The notes beneath the pieces are model-generated. The model was given only the letters and a program-made list of their open reading frames with translations. It was not told the origin of the DNA and did no database searches. From assembly GCA_964425755.1 (NCBI GenBank), contig CAYRNY010000004.1:124001-188000 (forward strand): DNA of 64,000 bases, in the 5' to 3' direction. The translations under genes were made by a program, and so were the position numbers. The stretch is from CAYRNY01 sp964425755 (GTDB taxonomy: Bacteria > Chloroflexota > Anaerolineae > Aggregatilineales > Aggregatilineaceae). This document shows, in pieces, positions 42,977 to 52,088 of this stretch (its first letter is position 1; every line of letters starts with the position of its first letter).

Positions 42977-43441
42977 ATGATGAACCACCCACTGGTCGCC
43001 TACCCTCCGGCGGGAGCATACAGCAGGGCGCTGTACACGCTGGCGCTGCCGGACCTGGCGACCCGGCCCGCAACGCTCGCGCTGCCCGGCCCGCATTTCG
43101 TCAGCTTGCTGTGTTGTGACGCGCGCGACGTGCCCGATAGCCAGATTCTCAACGCGGCCCGCTGGCTGCTTGAAAGCGGGCTGGTCTACCTCTGCACCTG
43201 GGGGCCGGGGGCCGAGCGCGTCCGGCATCTGTGTGATACAGCCGCCCTGGCCTGGAATTCAGACGCGGTGGTTTTGACCACGCATTTCGACGGCCCGCTG
43301 GACGAAGCCCTCGGCTACTTCCTCGACGTGGCGTTTCCTGCCTCAGCCTACGCGCAGACGTGCCGGGCCGGGCTGGCGATCACGGTCGCCAATGAGGGCT
43401 GGGCCGCGCACATTGAACAGTCCCTGGCCGGGGCGGATTAG
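42977..43441 (+). CDS. Small protein of unknown function
   Basis: The protein has 154 residues; the ATG at 42977 (or 42980) follows GAAGG, and an upstream GTG at 42965 is possible. No signal peptide or membrane helix is present. It has a compact alpha/beta pattern with LPGPHFVSLLCCDARDVPDS, AARWLLESGLVYLCTWGPGA and DEALGYFLDVAFPASAYA. I have a loose memory of similar uncharacterised proteins but cannot name a function. It follows the receiver gene by 45 bases and ends before a strong terminator, so it is probably the last gene of that unit. Confidence 0.7.
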   Translation: MMNHPLVAYPPAGAYSRALYTLALPDLATRPATLALPGPHFVSLLCCDARDVPDSQILNAARWLLESGLVYLCTWGPGAERVRHLCDTAALAWNSDAVVLTTHFDGPLDEALGYFLDVAFPASAYAQTCRAGLAITVANEGWAAHIEQSLAGAD

Positions 43442-43499
43442 CCATCAGCGGCGCGGTAGCCCCCGCCGAACACATCTACCAACATGGTTGAATCCCCTG

Positions 43500-43527
43500 G
43501 CACGCACGCCCGGTGCGTGCGCTTTTT
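43500..43527 (+). terminator. Intrinsic terminator after the signalling genes
   Basis: GCACGCAC, loop GCCCG, and GTGCGTGC form a perfect 8-bp stem, followed by GCTTTTTG. It closes the receiver/unknown-protein transcription unit. Confidence 0.88.
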
Positions 43528-43647
43528 GTGTGTGGCAGGCGCTGCATCACGCTCCGGATGGGGGCGCTTTCCGCAGAACGCAGAGGGTTATACAATGGAA
43601 TGCGTATGGATTTAACCCAAATACAAGATTACTGAACAGGATAGAAC

Positions 43648-45081
43648 ATGATGCAAAAGTCAACGTTTGCGTTGTTTTTTGGTAATCGCGGATTTTTTCC
43701 GGCATCGCTGATCGCGGAGGCGCGCGACACGCTGCCGCGCGTGCTGCGCGAGTGGGGCCATGACGTCCTGATCATGGACGAGAGCGCGACGCGTTACGGC
43801 GCAGTTGAGACCACGCGCGAAGGGCAACTCTACGCGAACTTCCTGCACGAGCACCGGGGCGAGTTCGACGGCGTGATCCTGTGCCTGCCCAACTTCGGGG
43901 ACGAAACCGGGGCGGTTGCCGCGCTCAAAGACGCGAATGTGCCGATCCTGCTGCAAGCCTACCCGGACGACCTCGACAAGATGGCCCCGGCCCAGCGCCG
44001 CGACGCGTTCTGCGGCAAGCTCTCGATCGCGGACGTCTTTCGCCAGCATGACGTGAAGTTCACCGCGCTCAAACCGCACGTGGTGCGCCCGACCGACGCG
44101 GCATTCAAGGTGCAGGTCGATTACTTTGACCGCGTGTGCCGCGTGGTGAAAGGCATGCGCGAGATGGTCGTCGGCGCGATCGGCGCGCGGACGACCCCCT
44201 TCAAGACCGTGCGCATCGACGAGATCGCGCTGCAACATCACGGCATCACGGTCGAGACGCTGGACATGGCGACCGTGATCAGCCGGGTCACCGGACTCGA
44301 TCCGGGGCTTCCCGCCCTGGAAGACAAGCGTGATTTCCTACGTGGTTACGCCGCGTGGGATGGCGTGCCTGATGCGGCGTTCGAGACTCTGGCACGGCTG
44401 GCGGTCGTGCTGGACGCGATCATCGACGAGTTCCAGTTGGACGCGCTGGGGATCCGCTGCTGGCTGGAGTTACAGGAACAGCTAGGGATATCACCGTGCG
44501 TGGCGGTGGGGGCGCTGAATAACCAGGGCATCGGCGCGGCCTGCGAGGTGGACATCGGCAGCGCCGTGACCATGCACGCGCTGCACCTGGCGTCAGGCGA
44601 GCCGGCGGCTTGCCTGGACTGGAACAACAATTACGCCGAGGAAGACGACAAGTGCATCCTGTTCCACTGCGGCCCGGTGCCGCAGGCGCTGATGACCGAC
44701 CGGGGACGTATCACCGATCATGACATCCTCGCCAACGCGGTCGGGACGGGGCGGGGCTTTGGCTGCCACGTGGGACGCATCGCGGCGTTCCCGTTCACGT
44801 TCGGCAACCTGCTGACCGAAAGCGGCGCGTTGAAGTGGTATCTCGGCGACGGGCGTTTCACCGATGACGCGATCCCGCCCGCGTTCTTTGGCGTTGCCGG
44901 GGTTGCCCATGTCGAACGCCTGCAAGATGTGCTGCTGCACGTCATGCGCACGGGCCATCGCCACCACGTCAACCTGACCCCCGGCGAGCATATCGCGCCG
45001 TTAAAGGAAGCGCTCGGCTACTATCTCGGCCACGAGGTGAGCCTGCCGCAGCAGGTACCGGCTCCCCTGATGCCCGCCTGA
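43648..45081 (+). CDS. L-fucose isomerase-like sugar isomerase family protein
   Basis: The 477-residue cytoplasmic protein opens FALFFGNRGFFPASLIAEAR, the N1 domain of the L-fucose/L-arabinose isomerase fold, with VILCLPNFGDETGAVAAL next. The C-terminal region has WNNNYAEEDDKCILFHCGPV, and GEHIAPLKEALGYYLGHE closes the chain; acidic and histidine residues there would form the metal site. It probably interconverts an aldose and a ketose. The adjacent ketose 3-epimerase gene (66 bases downstream) supports a small sugar-conversion pathway. The substrate may be fucose, another deoxy sugar or sulfoquinovose; the sequence does not decide. AGGA precedes the ATG. Confidence 0.8.
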   Translation: MMQKSTFALFFGNRGFFPASLIAEARDTLPRVLREWGHDVLIMDESATRYGAVETTREGQLYANFLHEHRGEFDGVILCLPNFGDETGAVAALKDANVPILLQAYPDDLDKMAPAQRRDAFCGKLSIADVFRQHDVKFTALKPHVVRPTDAAFKVQVDYFDRVCRVVKGMREMVVGAIGARTTPFKTVRIDEIALQHHGITVETLDMATVISRVTGLDPGLPALEDKRDFLRGYAAWDGVPDAAFETLARLAVVLDAIIDEFQLDALGIRCWLELQEQLGISPCVAVGALNNQGIGAACEVDIGSAVTMHALHLASGEPAACLDWNNNYAEEDDKCILFHCGPVPQALMTDRGRITDHDILANAVGTGRGFGCHVGRIAAFPFTFGNLLTESGALKWYLGDGRFTDDAIPPAFFGVAGVAHVERLQDVLLHVMRTGHRHHVNLTPGEHIAPLKEALGYYLGHEVSLPQQVPAPLMPA

Positions 45082-45147
45082 GGGCGCGTGGCCGGTGTCG
45101 TAAGCACTGTTTTTTGGAGCACATTCACATTTTTTGGAGGATTCTCT

Positions 45148-46011
45148 ATGAACAAGATCGGCATTTTCTATATGTACTGGGTGCGTAACTGGCATGACAA
45201 CGTGCACCCCTATATCGATAAGGTTGCGGACCTGGGTTACGACATCATCGAGCTGCAAAGCGGCATGATCGCCGAGATGAGTGCAGCCGAACGGCAGGAA
45301 CTCAAGGCGCACCTGGACGATCGCGGGCTGGACTTCACCTCGGTGATCGGCCTGCCGGCGCATTACGACGTCGCCTCGGCGGATAAATCCGTGCGCGACG
45401 CGGGGCTTGCCTACCTGCGCAAGATTTGCGATGCGGTCGGCGAAATCGGCGGGGGGATCGTTGGCGGGATCGTCTATAGCTCCTGGCCGGCAACCCTGCC
45501 GCCCGGCGAGAGCGACATCCGCCCTTACACCGAGCGCAGCATCGCCAGCATGAAGGAAGCGGTCAAAGCGGCTGAAGATAACAACGTCGTCTTTGCCCTG
45601 GAGGTGGTCAACCGCTTTGAGCAGTACATCCTCAACTCGTGCGAGCAGGCGCTGGACTTCGTGAACGCGGTGGGCAGCCCGAACGTGAAGATCATGCTGG
45701 ATTCGTTCCACATGAACATCGAAGAGGACTTCATCGGCGAGGCGATCGTCAAGGCTGGGGATCAATTGGGCCACTTCCACGTGGGCGAGAACAACCGCCG
45801 TCCCCCCGGTTACGGGCACATGCCCTGGACCGAGATTGCAACGGCGCTACGCACGATCAACTACACCGGCCCGGTGGTGCTCGAACCGTTCGTGACGCCC
45901 GGCGGCGAGGTGGGCCGCGACATCAAGATTTATCGCGATCTGAGCGTCGGCATCGACCTGGACGAGGACGCGCGCAAGGCGCTGCTCTTCATGCGCGGCC
46001 TGCTGAAGTGA
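45148..46011 (+). CDS. Ketose 3-epimerase (D-tagatose/D-psicose 3-epimerase family)
   Basis: The protein has 287 residues from MNKIGIFYMYWVRNWHDNVH, with GGAGG upstream. It is a TIM barrel whose four metal ligands are all visible: Glu152 (ALEVVNRFE), Asp185 (KIMLDSFHMN), His211 (GHFHVGENNRRPPG) and Glu246 (VVLEPFVT). The positions agree with those known for the Pseudomonas cichorii enzyme. It epimerises C3 of ketohexoses. Located directly after the isomerase-like gene, it probably acts on the ketose made there. Confidence 0.9.
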   Translation: MNKIGIFYMYWVRNWHDNVHPYIDKVADLGYDIIELQSGMIAEMSAAERQELKAHLDDRGLDFTSVIGLPAHYDVASADKSVRDAGLAYLRKICDAVGEIGGGIVGGIVYSSWPATLPPGESDIRPYTERSIASMKEAVKAAEDNNVVFALEVVNRFEQYILNSCEQALDFVNAVGSPNVKIMLDSFHMNIEEDFIGEAIVKAGDQLGHFHVGENNRRPPGYGHMPWTEIATALRTINYTGPVVLEPFVTPGGEVGRDIKIYRDLSVGIDLDEDARKALLFMRGLLK

Positions 46012-46109
46012 CACTGACGCACCAGTAGCCGCACGGCCCGGCGTGCCGGATCGGATGTGATGATCTGGCGCGCCGGGTCTGCCGCTGACCACCCAAAGGG
46101 AGGCCGGTC

Positions 46110-46772
46110 ATGGCGGATCGCCAACCACAGGACAGCCGCGAGCACTGGACGCGCGCGATGGAAGCGCGTATGGACGAACAGCGCGACCGGCTCCGCACGC
46201 GCGATCCGGCGCAGGTCGCCCAGCTCAGCGGCGCGCACTGGGACGCACACGCACCGGGCGCGGGCATCCTGGCGCTGCCCTACATGCAGCAAGCACTGGC
46301 CGTGCACGTGCCGGATTATGCCGTGACAACCGCCGCAGGTGGCGAGCTTCCGACCATGATCCAGGCGCTGGTGATGGCCTACCTCGTGACTGCGGACGGC
46401 ACGCCGCGCGCCGGGGAATGGGTCGCGTTTCGCGATCTGCCTGACGGGGTGTTCTATCACCGGGCCTTCACCGGCTACACCGGCAGCCTGCTCGCGCGCG
46501 CACTGGGGAGCGACGTGGCCGCGTTCGAGCGTGGCGCGCTGGCGTGCGGGGGGCAACCCCTCGCCGGGCCGGGTGATGCGGCTTTCGCGTTTCAAGTAAT
46601 GCCGAAGCTGTGGTTGGCGGCGGTGTACTGGCTGGGGGATGACGCGGACGGTTTCCCACCACAGGCCAGCGTGCTGTTCGACCGCGCGGCGAGTCATTAC
46701 CTGATCACCGACGGGCTGGCGATCGCTGGCAGCCAGCTTGCCCGGCGCATTCTTGCGCAGGCGGGCCGCTGA
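46110..46772 (+). CDS. DUF3786-family protein
   Basis: The 220-residue protein is preceded by AAAGGGAGG. The family pattern is clear: ILALPYMQQALAVHVPDYAV, GEWVAFRDLPDGVFYHRAF, GDAAFAFQVMPKLWLAAVYW, then LGDDADGFPPQASVLFDRAA and HYLITDGLAIAG. DUF3786 proteins occur mainly in anaerobes, often near metal- or corrinoid-related genes, but have no proven function. The gene converges with the DtxR-type regulator, with 8 bases between the stops. Confidence 0.8.
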   Translation: MADRQPQDSREHWTRAMEARMDEQRDRLRTRDPAQVAQLSGAHWDAHAPGAGILALPYMQQALAVHVPDYAVTTAAGGELPTMIQALVMAYLVTADGTPRAGEWVAFRDLPDGVFYHRAFTGYTGSLLARALGSDVAAFERGALACGGQPLAGPGDAAFAFQVMPKLWLAAVYWLGDDADGFPPQASVLFDRAASHYLITDGLAIAGSQLARRILAQAGR

Positions 46773-46780
46773 CCGCACCG

Positions 46781-47437
46781 TCAGGCGCCGGCACGCTCGG
46801 CATAAAGTTCGCCGGCGAGTTCGTGCCCGATCACAAAGCGATCGCCGGCGCATTCTAGATGCACCGGGCCGTTGAACGGGCTGTGCGCGTTGATCGTCAC
46901 CAGCGCGCCGGGCACAAGCTTGATGCGTTCCAGGTATTGCAGCTTCTCAGGGTCGTGTGTCTTGACCCGGCTCACACGGGCCGTCGCCTTTTCGGGCCAC
47001 TCGGTCAGGGGCTTGTCATCGATCGTGGGCATCACGCCGTCTTTCGAGGGGATAGGTTCCCCGTGCGGGCAGCGTTGCGGGTGCCCGGCCATCTCGTCCA
47101 TCCGGTCGATCAGCCTGTCGTCCACGCCGCGTTCCAGGTTCTCCACCAGGTCGTGAACCTCGTCCCAACCAAAGGCCATGACCTGCACCATAAACGCTTC
47201 CAGAATGCGGTGGCGCCGGATCACCTGCAGCGCGATGCGCTGCCCTTCGTCCGTCAGCCGCACCCCCTTGTACGGCTCGTGCTCGATATAGCCGTTCTCC
47301 GCCATGCGCCGGATCATGCGCGAGGCAGCCTGTAATGAGACGCCCATGCTGTCAGCGATCATCGACAGCGTCGGCCAGGTATGCTCCTCTTGCAGGCGAT
47401 AGATCTCGCCCAGATATATCCAAACCGTTGGACACAT
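46781..47437 (-). CDS. DtxR/MntR-family metal-dependent transcriptional regulator
   Basis: The 218-residue protein has an N-terminal winged helix (YLGEIYRLQEEHTWPTLSMI, recognition helix SLQAASRMIRRMAENGYIEH). The dimerisation domain contains the metal ligands (RHRILEAFMVQVMAFGWDEV, HDLVENLERGVDDRLIDRM, and CPHGEPIPSKDG). An FeoA/SH3-like C-terminal domain spans about 145-215. With Mn(II) or Fe(II) such repressors bind palindromic operators. Targets are not shown; the ABC importer downstream of the divergent gap and the DUF3786 gene are neighbours. Confidence 0.9.
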   Translation of the reverse strand: MCPTVWIYLGEIYRLQEEHTWPTLSMIADSMGVSLQAASRMIRRMAENGYIEHEPYKGVRLTDEGQRIALQVIRRHRILEAFMVQVMAFGWDEVHDLVENLERGVDDRLIDRMDEMAGHPQRCPHGEPIPSKDGVMPTIDDKPLTEWPEKATARVSRVKTHDPEKLQYLERIKLVPGALVTINAHSPFNGPVHLECAGDRFVIGHELAGELYAERAGA

Positions 47438-48070
47438 TCGTCGTCGTATTCCTTAGCGTGCAGCCACCGGGAACGGCGCGTGATGCCGGCGCGCCCGATG
47501 CAATAAGCTTGTGGTGGCACATCAAATAGCTCGATTTTTATGATGTGCGTCTTTAAAAATATAGCCGTATCCCCTGCGTATTGCAACCGGCGAATGCTGC
47601 TTTTCCCGTGCCGCTCCGCAGCAGCGCCGCATCTGGCGCTGCCCGGCATGGGCCGAACACAAGGTATGGCCCGGTTCGCGCCCCAGTTGTGAAACACGAG
47701 GACTTGGGGACAGGCCTTGCACGTCACAGTCTTCACCTGCGTGCGCCGGATTTGTTAGAATCGGCAAATTAGGATAACATTAATACTAGAGTTATGCATC
47801 ATCACCATTTCACACGGCTAACCCGTCCGGCATTATACGCGGGTGGGTTCGCCTTCAATGTGCGCGCGTTACATTGGCAATAACGTGCTGGGGTACGCCG
47901 CAGCAAGACATACCCTGTCCCCAACGCGGGTTCAGAAACGACGCGCTACTCGTGATATCATATCGTACGACCTGTGTCGATCGCGTTGACACAATCGATA
48001 TCCCTGACCACGAGGACAATCAAGACACCTTATTTATTTGTTGCGTCTGTCGCCAAAACGGAATAATGCC
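47438..48070. other. Divergent intergenic region between DtxR-type gene and osmolyte importer
   Basis: About 630 bases with no credible gene. Visible elements: CACATCA and TGATGTG inverted repeat (47518-47547, 16-base spacer) in front of the regulator gene; a minus-strand TATAAT (47832-47837); and GTGTC-N9-GACAC (47974-47992) overlapping a plus-strand TTGACA (47986-47991), without a good -10 at 17 bases. ATTAGGATAACATTAAT (47768-47784) loosely resembles half of a DtxR-type operator. The assignments are tentative. Confidence 0.4.
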
Positions 48071-49198
48071 ATGATTGAACTGAAAAATGTGACTAAGTTC
48101 TACGCAGGGCAACGTCAACCGGCTGTCGCCGACGTAAATTTTTTCGTCCCTAAGGGGAAAACTTGTGTGTTGATCGGTCCGTCTGGCTGCGGCAAGACGA
48201 CCATCATGAAGATGATCAACCGCCTGATCGAGCCAACAGAAGGCACGATCCTGGTGGACGGCCAGAGCGTGCGCGAGATGAACCCTGTCAAGTTGCGCCG
48301 CACGATCGGCTATGTCATCCAGCAGATCGGCCTGTTCCCACACATGACCATTCAACAGAATATCGCCGTTGTGCCGCGTTTGTTGGGCTGGAAACACGCC
48401 CGGATCGCCCAGCGCGTGGACGAGTTGATCGAGCTGGTTGGCATGGACCCGGCGGAGTACCGTGACCGTTTCCCGCGCGAGCTGTCCGGCGGACAGCGCC
48501 AGCGGATCGGGGTCGCGCGCGCGCTGGCTGCCGACCCGCCCGTGATGCTGATGGACGAGCCGTTTGGCGCGGTCGATCCCATCACGCGGGACAGGCTGCA
48601 AAACGAGTTCCTGCGCCTGCAACAGCGCCTGCACAAAACGATCGTGTTCGTCACCCACGACATCGACGAAGCGATCAAAATGGGCGACCAGATCGTGATT
48701 CTCCAGGTGGGCGGGCAGATTCAACAGATCGGCTCGCCGGACGACATTTTGGCGAACCCGGCCAATGACTTCGTCGCGGATTTCGTGGGAAGCGACCGGG
48801 GTTTGAAGCGCTTGAGCCTGATCCGGGTCGAAGATGTGTACGAGGAATACCCGGCTGTCCAGGAAGCCGAGACGGCTGAGGTCGCGCTCGAGCGCATGGA
48901 AAAACACCAGGTGCGCAGCCTGGTTGTGTTGAACCGCGAGCGCCGTGTCACGGGGTATTTGACGCACGAAGACGCCCTCAAACACCGCCGGCGCATCGTC
49001 GTAGATGTGATGAACCCGTTGGAAGTGTACACCGAGAAACAGAGCACACTACGCGACGCATTCTCCGAGATGCTGACGAACACGATCCGTATTTTGCCGG
49101 TGGTGGATGACGACGATCGCTATGTGGGCGTCGTGACCACCGACACGGCACAGTTGGCAATTTCGGCCAGCGGTGAGACTGCGCAGGAAGGGGGATAA
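48071..49198 (+). CDS. Osmoprotectant ABC transporter ATPase (OpuCA/ProV-like) with CBS pair
   Basis: The protein has 375 residues from MIELKNVTKFYAGQRQPAVA. Walker A is GPSGCGKTTIMKMINRL, the Q-loop is YVIQQIGLFPHMTIQQNIAV, the signature is ELSGGQRQRIGVARAL, and Walker B is MLMDEPFGAVDPITRDRLQN. Two CBS motifs (about 255-370) form the ionic-strength or nucleotide sensor seen in OpuA/OpuC. It energises uptake of glycine betaine, choline or similar solutes. The stop is 2 bases before the permease start. Confidence 0.92.
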   Translation: MIELKNVTKFYAGQRQPAVADVNFFVPKGKTCVLIGPSGCGKTTIMKMINRLIEPTEGTILVDGQSVREMNPVKLRRTIGYVIQQIGLFPHMTIQQNIAVVPRLLGWKHARIAQRVDELIELVGMDPAEYRDRFPRELSGGQRQRIGVARALAADPPVMLMDEPFGAVDPITRDRLQNEFLRLQQRLHKTIVFVTHDIDEAIKMGDQIVILQVGGQIQQIGSPDDILANPANDFVADFVGSDRGLKRLSLIRVEDVYEEYPAVQEAETAEVALERMEKHQVRSLVVLNRERRVTGYLTHEDALKHRRRIVVDVMNPLEVYTEKQSTLRDAFSEMLTNTIRILPVVDDDDRYVGVVTTDTAQLAISASGETAQEGG

Positions 49199-49200
49199 GC

Positions 49201-50448
49201 GTGGATTACATTATTCAACGCCCCGACCAGGTCCTGGATGTCGTGACGGAACATATCTATATCACGGTGGTCACCGTGCTGCTGGCGAGCGTGATGGGCG
49301 TGATTTTGGGCGTCCTGATCACGCGCATCCGGGCCTTGTACGATCCGATCCTGACCGTTGCGGGCGTCATCTACACGGTGCCCAGCCTGGCGATGTTCGT
49401 CCTGATGATCCCGCTGCTGGGGATTGGTTTCAATTCGGCGGTGGTCGCGCTGGTGCTGTATTCGCTGCTGGTGTTGATCCGCAATACCGCCGTGGGCATC
49501 GACAGTATCGATCCCAACGTCATAGAAGCCGCGCGCGGGATGGGCATGACCTCGCTTGGTATTCTGTTCCGGATCGAGCTACCGCTCGCCCTGCCGATCG
49601 TGTTCGCCGGTATCCGCATCGCGACCGTATCCGCGATCAGCCTGGGCACGATCGCCGCGTTCATCGGTGCCGGGGGCATCGGCGATCTGATCTTTCAGGG
49701 CATCAGCAGCCAGCGCGATGACAAGATCGTCGCCGGCGCCGTCGCAGCATCCGTGATGGCGCTCGCGGCTGAGTTCCTGCTCCGCCAGGTGGAGCGCGGG
49801 TCAGCGCCCGGCATCACGGGCGAGTTCAAAACGATGGGCGAATACGTCGCTGATTTCTGGCATTTCCTGCGTGAGAAGCCCGACGTCGTGACGCTGGTAG
49901 GCGCGCTATTGCTGCTGTTTAGTTATGTTGGGCTGACGTGGGTCGAACCCTACAGCACAGATGAGGCGATCGCAGGCGATGAGACGGCCCAGGCCATCCT
50001 CGACGACGCAAACCTGCTGCAGATGACCGGGTGGGACCTGGCGCAAATCAAGACTAATGCCCCGATCCGCGAATCGCTCAGAATCCTGCCCTGGACCGCG
50101 ATTATCGCCGGGGTGGTAGCGTTGTGGAATATCACCCGCACGAGCCGGCGCGCCTCGGCAGAAATCTTGTTGCTCTGCGGCCTGCTGGCGCTGTTCCCGC
50201 TGCTGCATTTCCATTTCGAGCTGCGCCGCGCTGTCGGTGATCTGGGCACGGCCAGCGGTCTATTCCGCGATGTTCGCAGCAACATCAACGCGTTGATCTC
50301 TGGCCGTGTGCCGATCCGGCCCGAAACGCTGGAAGCCGAATCCGGCTTCACGGTCGCCTGGATCGGTGCGGGGCTGATCGTGGCCGGGGCGTACCTGAAA
50401 TCATTGTGGTTCCGGCAGCAGACACAAAAGGAGCGGCAGCCATCATGA
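49201..50448 (+). CDS. Osmoprotectant ABC permease with C-terminal membrane extension
   Basis: The 415-residue protein has a GTG start directly after the ATPase gene. The N-terminal half is a standard OpuCB-type domain (about 1-200) with EAA loop VIEAARGMGMTSLGILFRIE. Unlike ordinary 210-230-residue permeases it continues for about 200 residues containing four further membrane helices and a soluble loop. The stop overlaps the second permease as ATGA. The extension has no recognised function. Confidence 0.9.
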   Translation: MDYIIQRPDQVLDVVTEHIYITVVTVLLASVMGVILGVLITRIRALYDPILTVAGVIYTVPSLAMFVLMIPLLGIGFNSAVVALVLYSLLVLIRNTAVGIDSIDPNVIEAARGMGMTSLGILFRIELPLALPIVFAGIRIATVSAISLGTIAAFIGAGGIGDLIFQGISSQRDDKIVAGAVAASVMALAAEFLLRQVERGSAPGITGEFKTMGEYVADFWHFLREKPDVVTLVGALLLLFSYVGLTWVEPYSTDEAIAGDETAQAILDDANLLQMTGWDLAQIKTNAPIRESLRILPWTAIIAGVVALWNITRTSRRASAEILLLCGLLALFPLLHFHFELRRAVGDLGTASGLFRDVRSNINALISGRVPIRPETLEAESGFTVAWIGAGLIVAGAYLKSLWFRQQTQKERQPS

Positions 50449-51998
50449 TAGGGCCATTGGGCAACCTCGAATGGTCAGTGCTTGAAGCGTTCCTGACACG
50501 TTATCTGCCGCTGGCGTTGATCGGGCTGGTGGTGGGTGGCGGCATCGGCATCCAGGTGGCGCGCCTGCTTCGCGCGCGCGTGCTGGACGCGGGGCAGGAA
50601 GCCCCGGCCTGGTTGAGCCGGTCGCCGCTGACGCCGCTGCTCGTGCTGGGGGGCGTGGTGCTGCCGTTCCTCGACCTGCCGTTTGTCGCGGCAGCCGCGC
50701 TCCTGAGTCTGCTGATCCTGCCCACAGCCGCGATCATGGCGCTGCGTTTTTACAGCGTCCGGCTCGCCACAGACGATCGCACCCAGCTACGCTTGGACCA
50801 GCGCGCGATGCTCAAAGCGAGCTGGAAGGATACCGGCATGCTCGTGAGCCTGTACTGGCTCAGCGGCATTGCTTATAAGGTGCTGGTGCCCGACGCGAGC
50901 GAGGCAGTAGCGGATCACCTGGCTAACATGCCGTTGGCGTTCGTCCTGGCACTGGTCGGCGGCCTGATCCTCGGTTCGGCGTTTGGCGCGCTGGCGAACT
51001 GGCTGGTCTCCTACCAGGAGAAACGGTACGCGCGGGGCGAATACGGGCGGCTTGGCGATACCACGATTGGCCTGCTGCAATGGATCATCCGTACCCTGCT
51101 AACCCAGTTTCACGCGACGACGCTCACCGGCGTGCTGATCATTCTCGGCATCGCGCTGCCGTTCACCGTGCTGGACCAGACGCCGGTCCTGTTCGCGCTG
51201 ATGCTGCCCCCGGTCACGAGTGCGACCCTATCCGCGTGGCTGGTCGATGACCCCGACCCGGGGCAGCCGGACGAATGGCATCACTGGCGCGCCGGGCTGT
51301 CGAACATCGCGCAGGTAAGCGTCGGCTACATGACGGGCGCGGCGATGTTGATCCCGCTGAGCTTGCAGCATCGCTGGATGCTCAGCGACTCGCACGAGGT
51401 GCTCCGGCAGTTGAACATCCACCTGGAGCTGACCTTCTACGCGCTGGGCATTTCAATTGCGGTGGGGGTCATCGGCGGGATACTGACCTCGCGCCTGGAC
51501 GTGTTGCGCACGGTACTGATCAATCTGGGCAACATCGGGCGCACGATCCCCAGCCTGGCGGTGCTCGCGCTGGCGTTGCCGATCTTCGGCGTTGGCCGCG
51601 ATCCGAGCCTGGTGGCGCTGGTTTTCATCGGCACGCTGCCGATCCTGGTCAACACGTCGGTGGGCATCATCGAAGTCCTGCCGGATATCAAAGAAGCCGC
51701 GCGCGGGATGGGCATGAACGATCTGCAAGTCTTGCTGCGCGTGGAAGTGCCGATCGCCATGCCGGTGATCATGGCCGGGATCCGCACGTCGGCGGTGTTG
51801 GTGGTGGCGAGCGCGACGCTGGCCGGTTTCATTGGCGGCGGGGGGTTGGGCGCGTTGATCATTCGCGGCGATGGATCAGGCCGCAACGATATTCTGATCA
51901 CCGGCGCTGTGCTGGCGACGATCCTGGCGATCTTCCTGGAATATTTCTTTGGCTGGCTTGAGACGTTGCTCACGCCGCGTGGATTGCGCGAGGCGTAG
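50445..51998 (+). CDS. Osmoprotectant ABC permease with N-terminal membrane extension
   Basis: The protein has 517 residues from MIGPLGNLEWSVLEAFLTRY, coupled by ATGA to the first permease. About 320 residues of extra membrane-rich sequence come first (helices near 15-35, 60-105, 130-200, 215-260). The OpuCB/ProW permease domain follows (about 335-510) with EAA loop IKEAARGMGMNDLQVLLRVE. The extension is on the opposite end from that of its partner. Together they would form an enlarged heterodimeric channel. Confidence 0.9.
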   Translation: MIGPLGNLEWSVLEAFLTRYLPLALIGLVVGGGIGIQVARLLRARVLDAGQEAPAWLSRSPLTPLLVLGGVVLPFLDLPFVAAAALLSLLILPTAAIMALRFYSVRLATDDRTQLRLDQRAMLKASWKDTGMLVSLYWLSGIAYKVLVPDASEAVADHLANMPLAFVLALVGGLILGSAFGALANWLVSYQEKRYARGEYGRLGDTTIGLLQWIIRTLLTQFHATTLTGVLIILGIALPFTVLDQTPVLFALMLPPVTSATLSAWLVDDPDPGQPDEWHHWRAGLSNIAQVSVGYMTGAAMLIPLSLQHRWMLSDSHEVLRQLNIHLELTFYALGISIAVGVIGGILTSRLDVLRTVLINLGNIGRTIPSLAVLALALPIFGVGRDPSLVALVFIGTLPILVNTSVGIIEVLPDIKEAARGMGMNDLQVLLRVEVPIAMPVIMAGIRTSAVLVVASATLAGFIGGGGLGALIIRGDGSGRNDILITGAVLATILAIFLEYFFGWLETLLTPRGLREA

Positions 51999-52088
51999 CT
52001 TCTTTTGGTCGTCCTGCCGGACGGGGGCTTACGCGCCCGGTCTGGCTTTACACAAAAGCACATTTAGTAATAGACGGAGGTTTTTGAC

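Noticed and set aside
47359..47736. 125-codon minus-strand frame with a CxxC motif upstream of the DtxR-type gene
   Set aside because: It overlaps the regulator's coding region in another frame and has only a partial zinc-ribbon-like pattern with no ribosome site.
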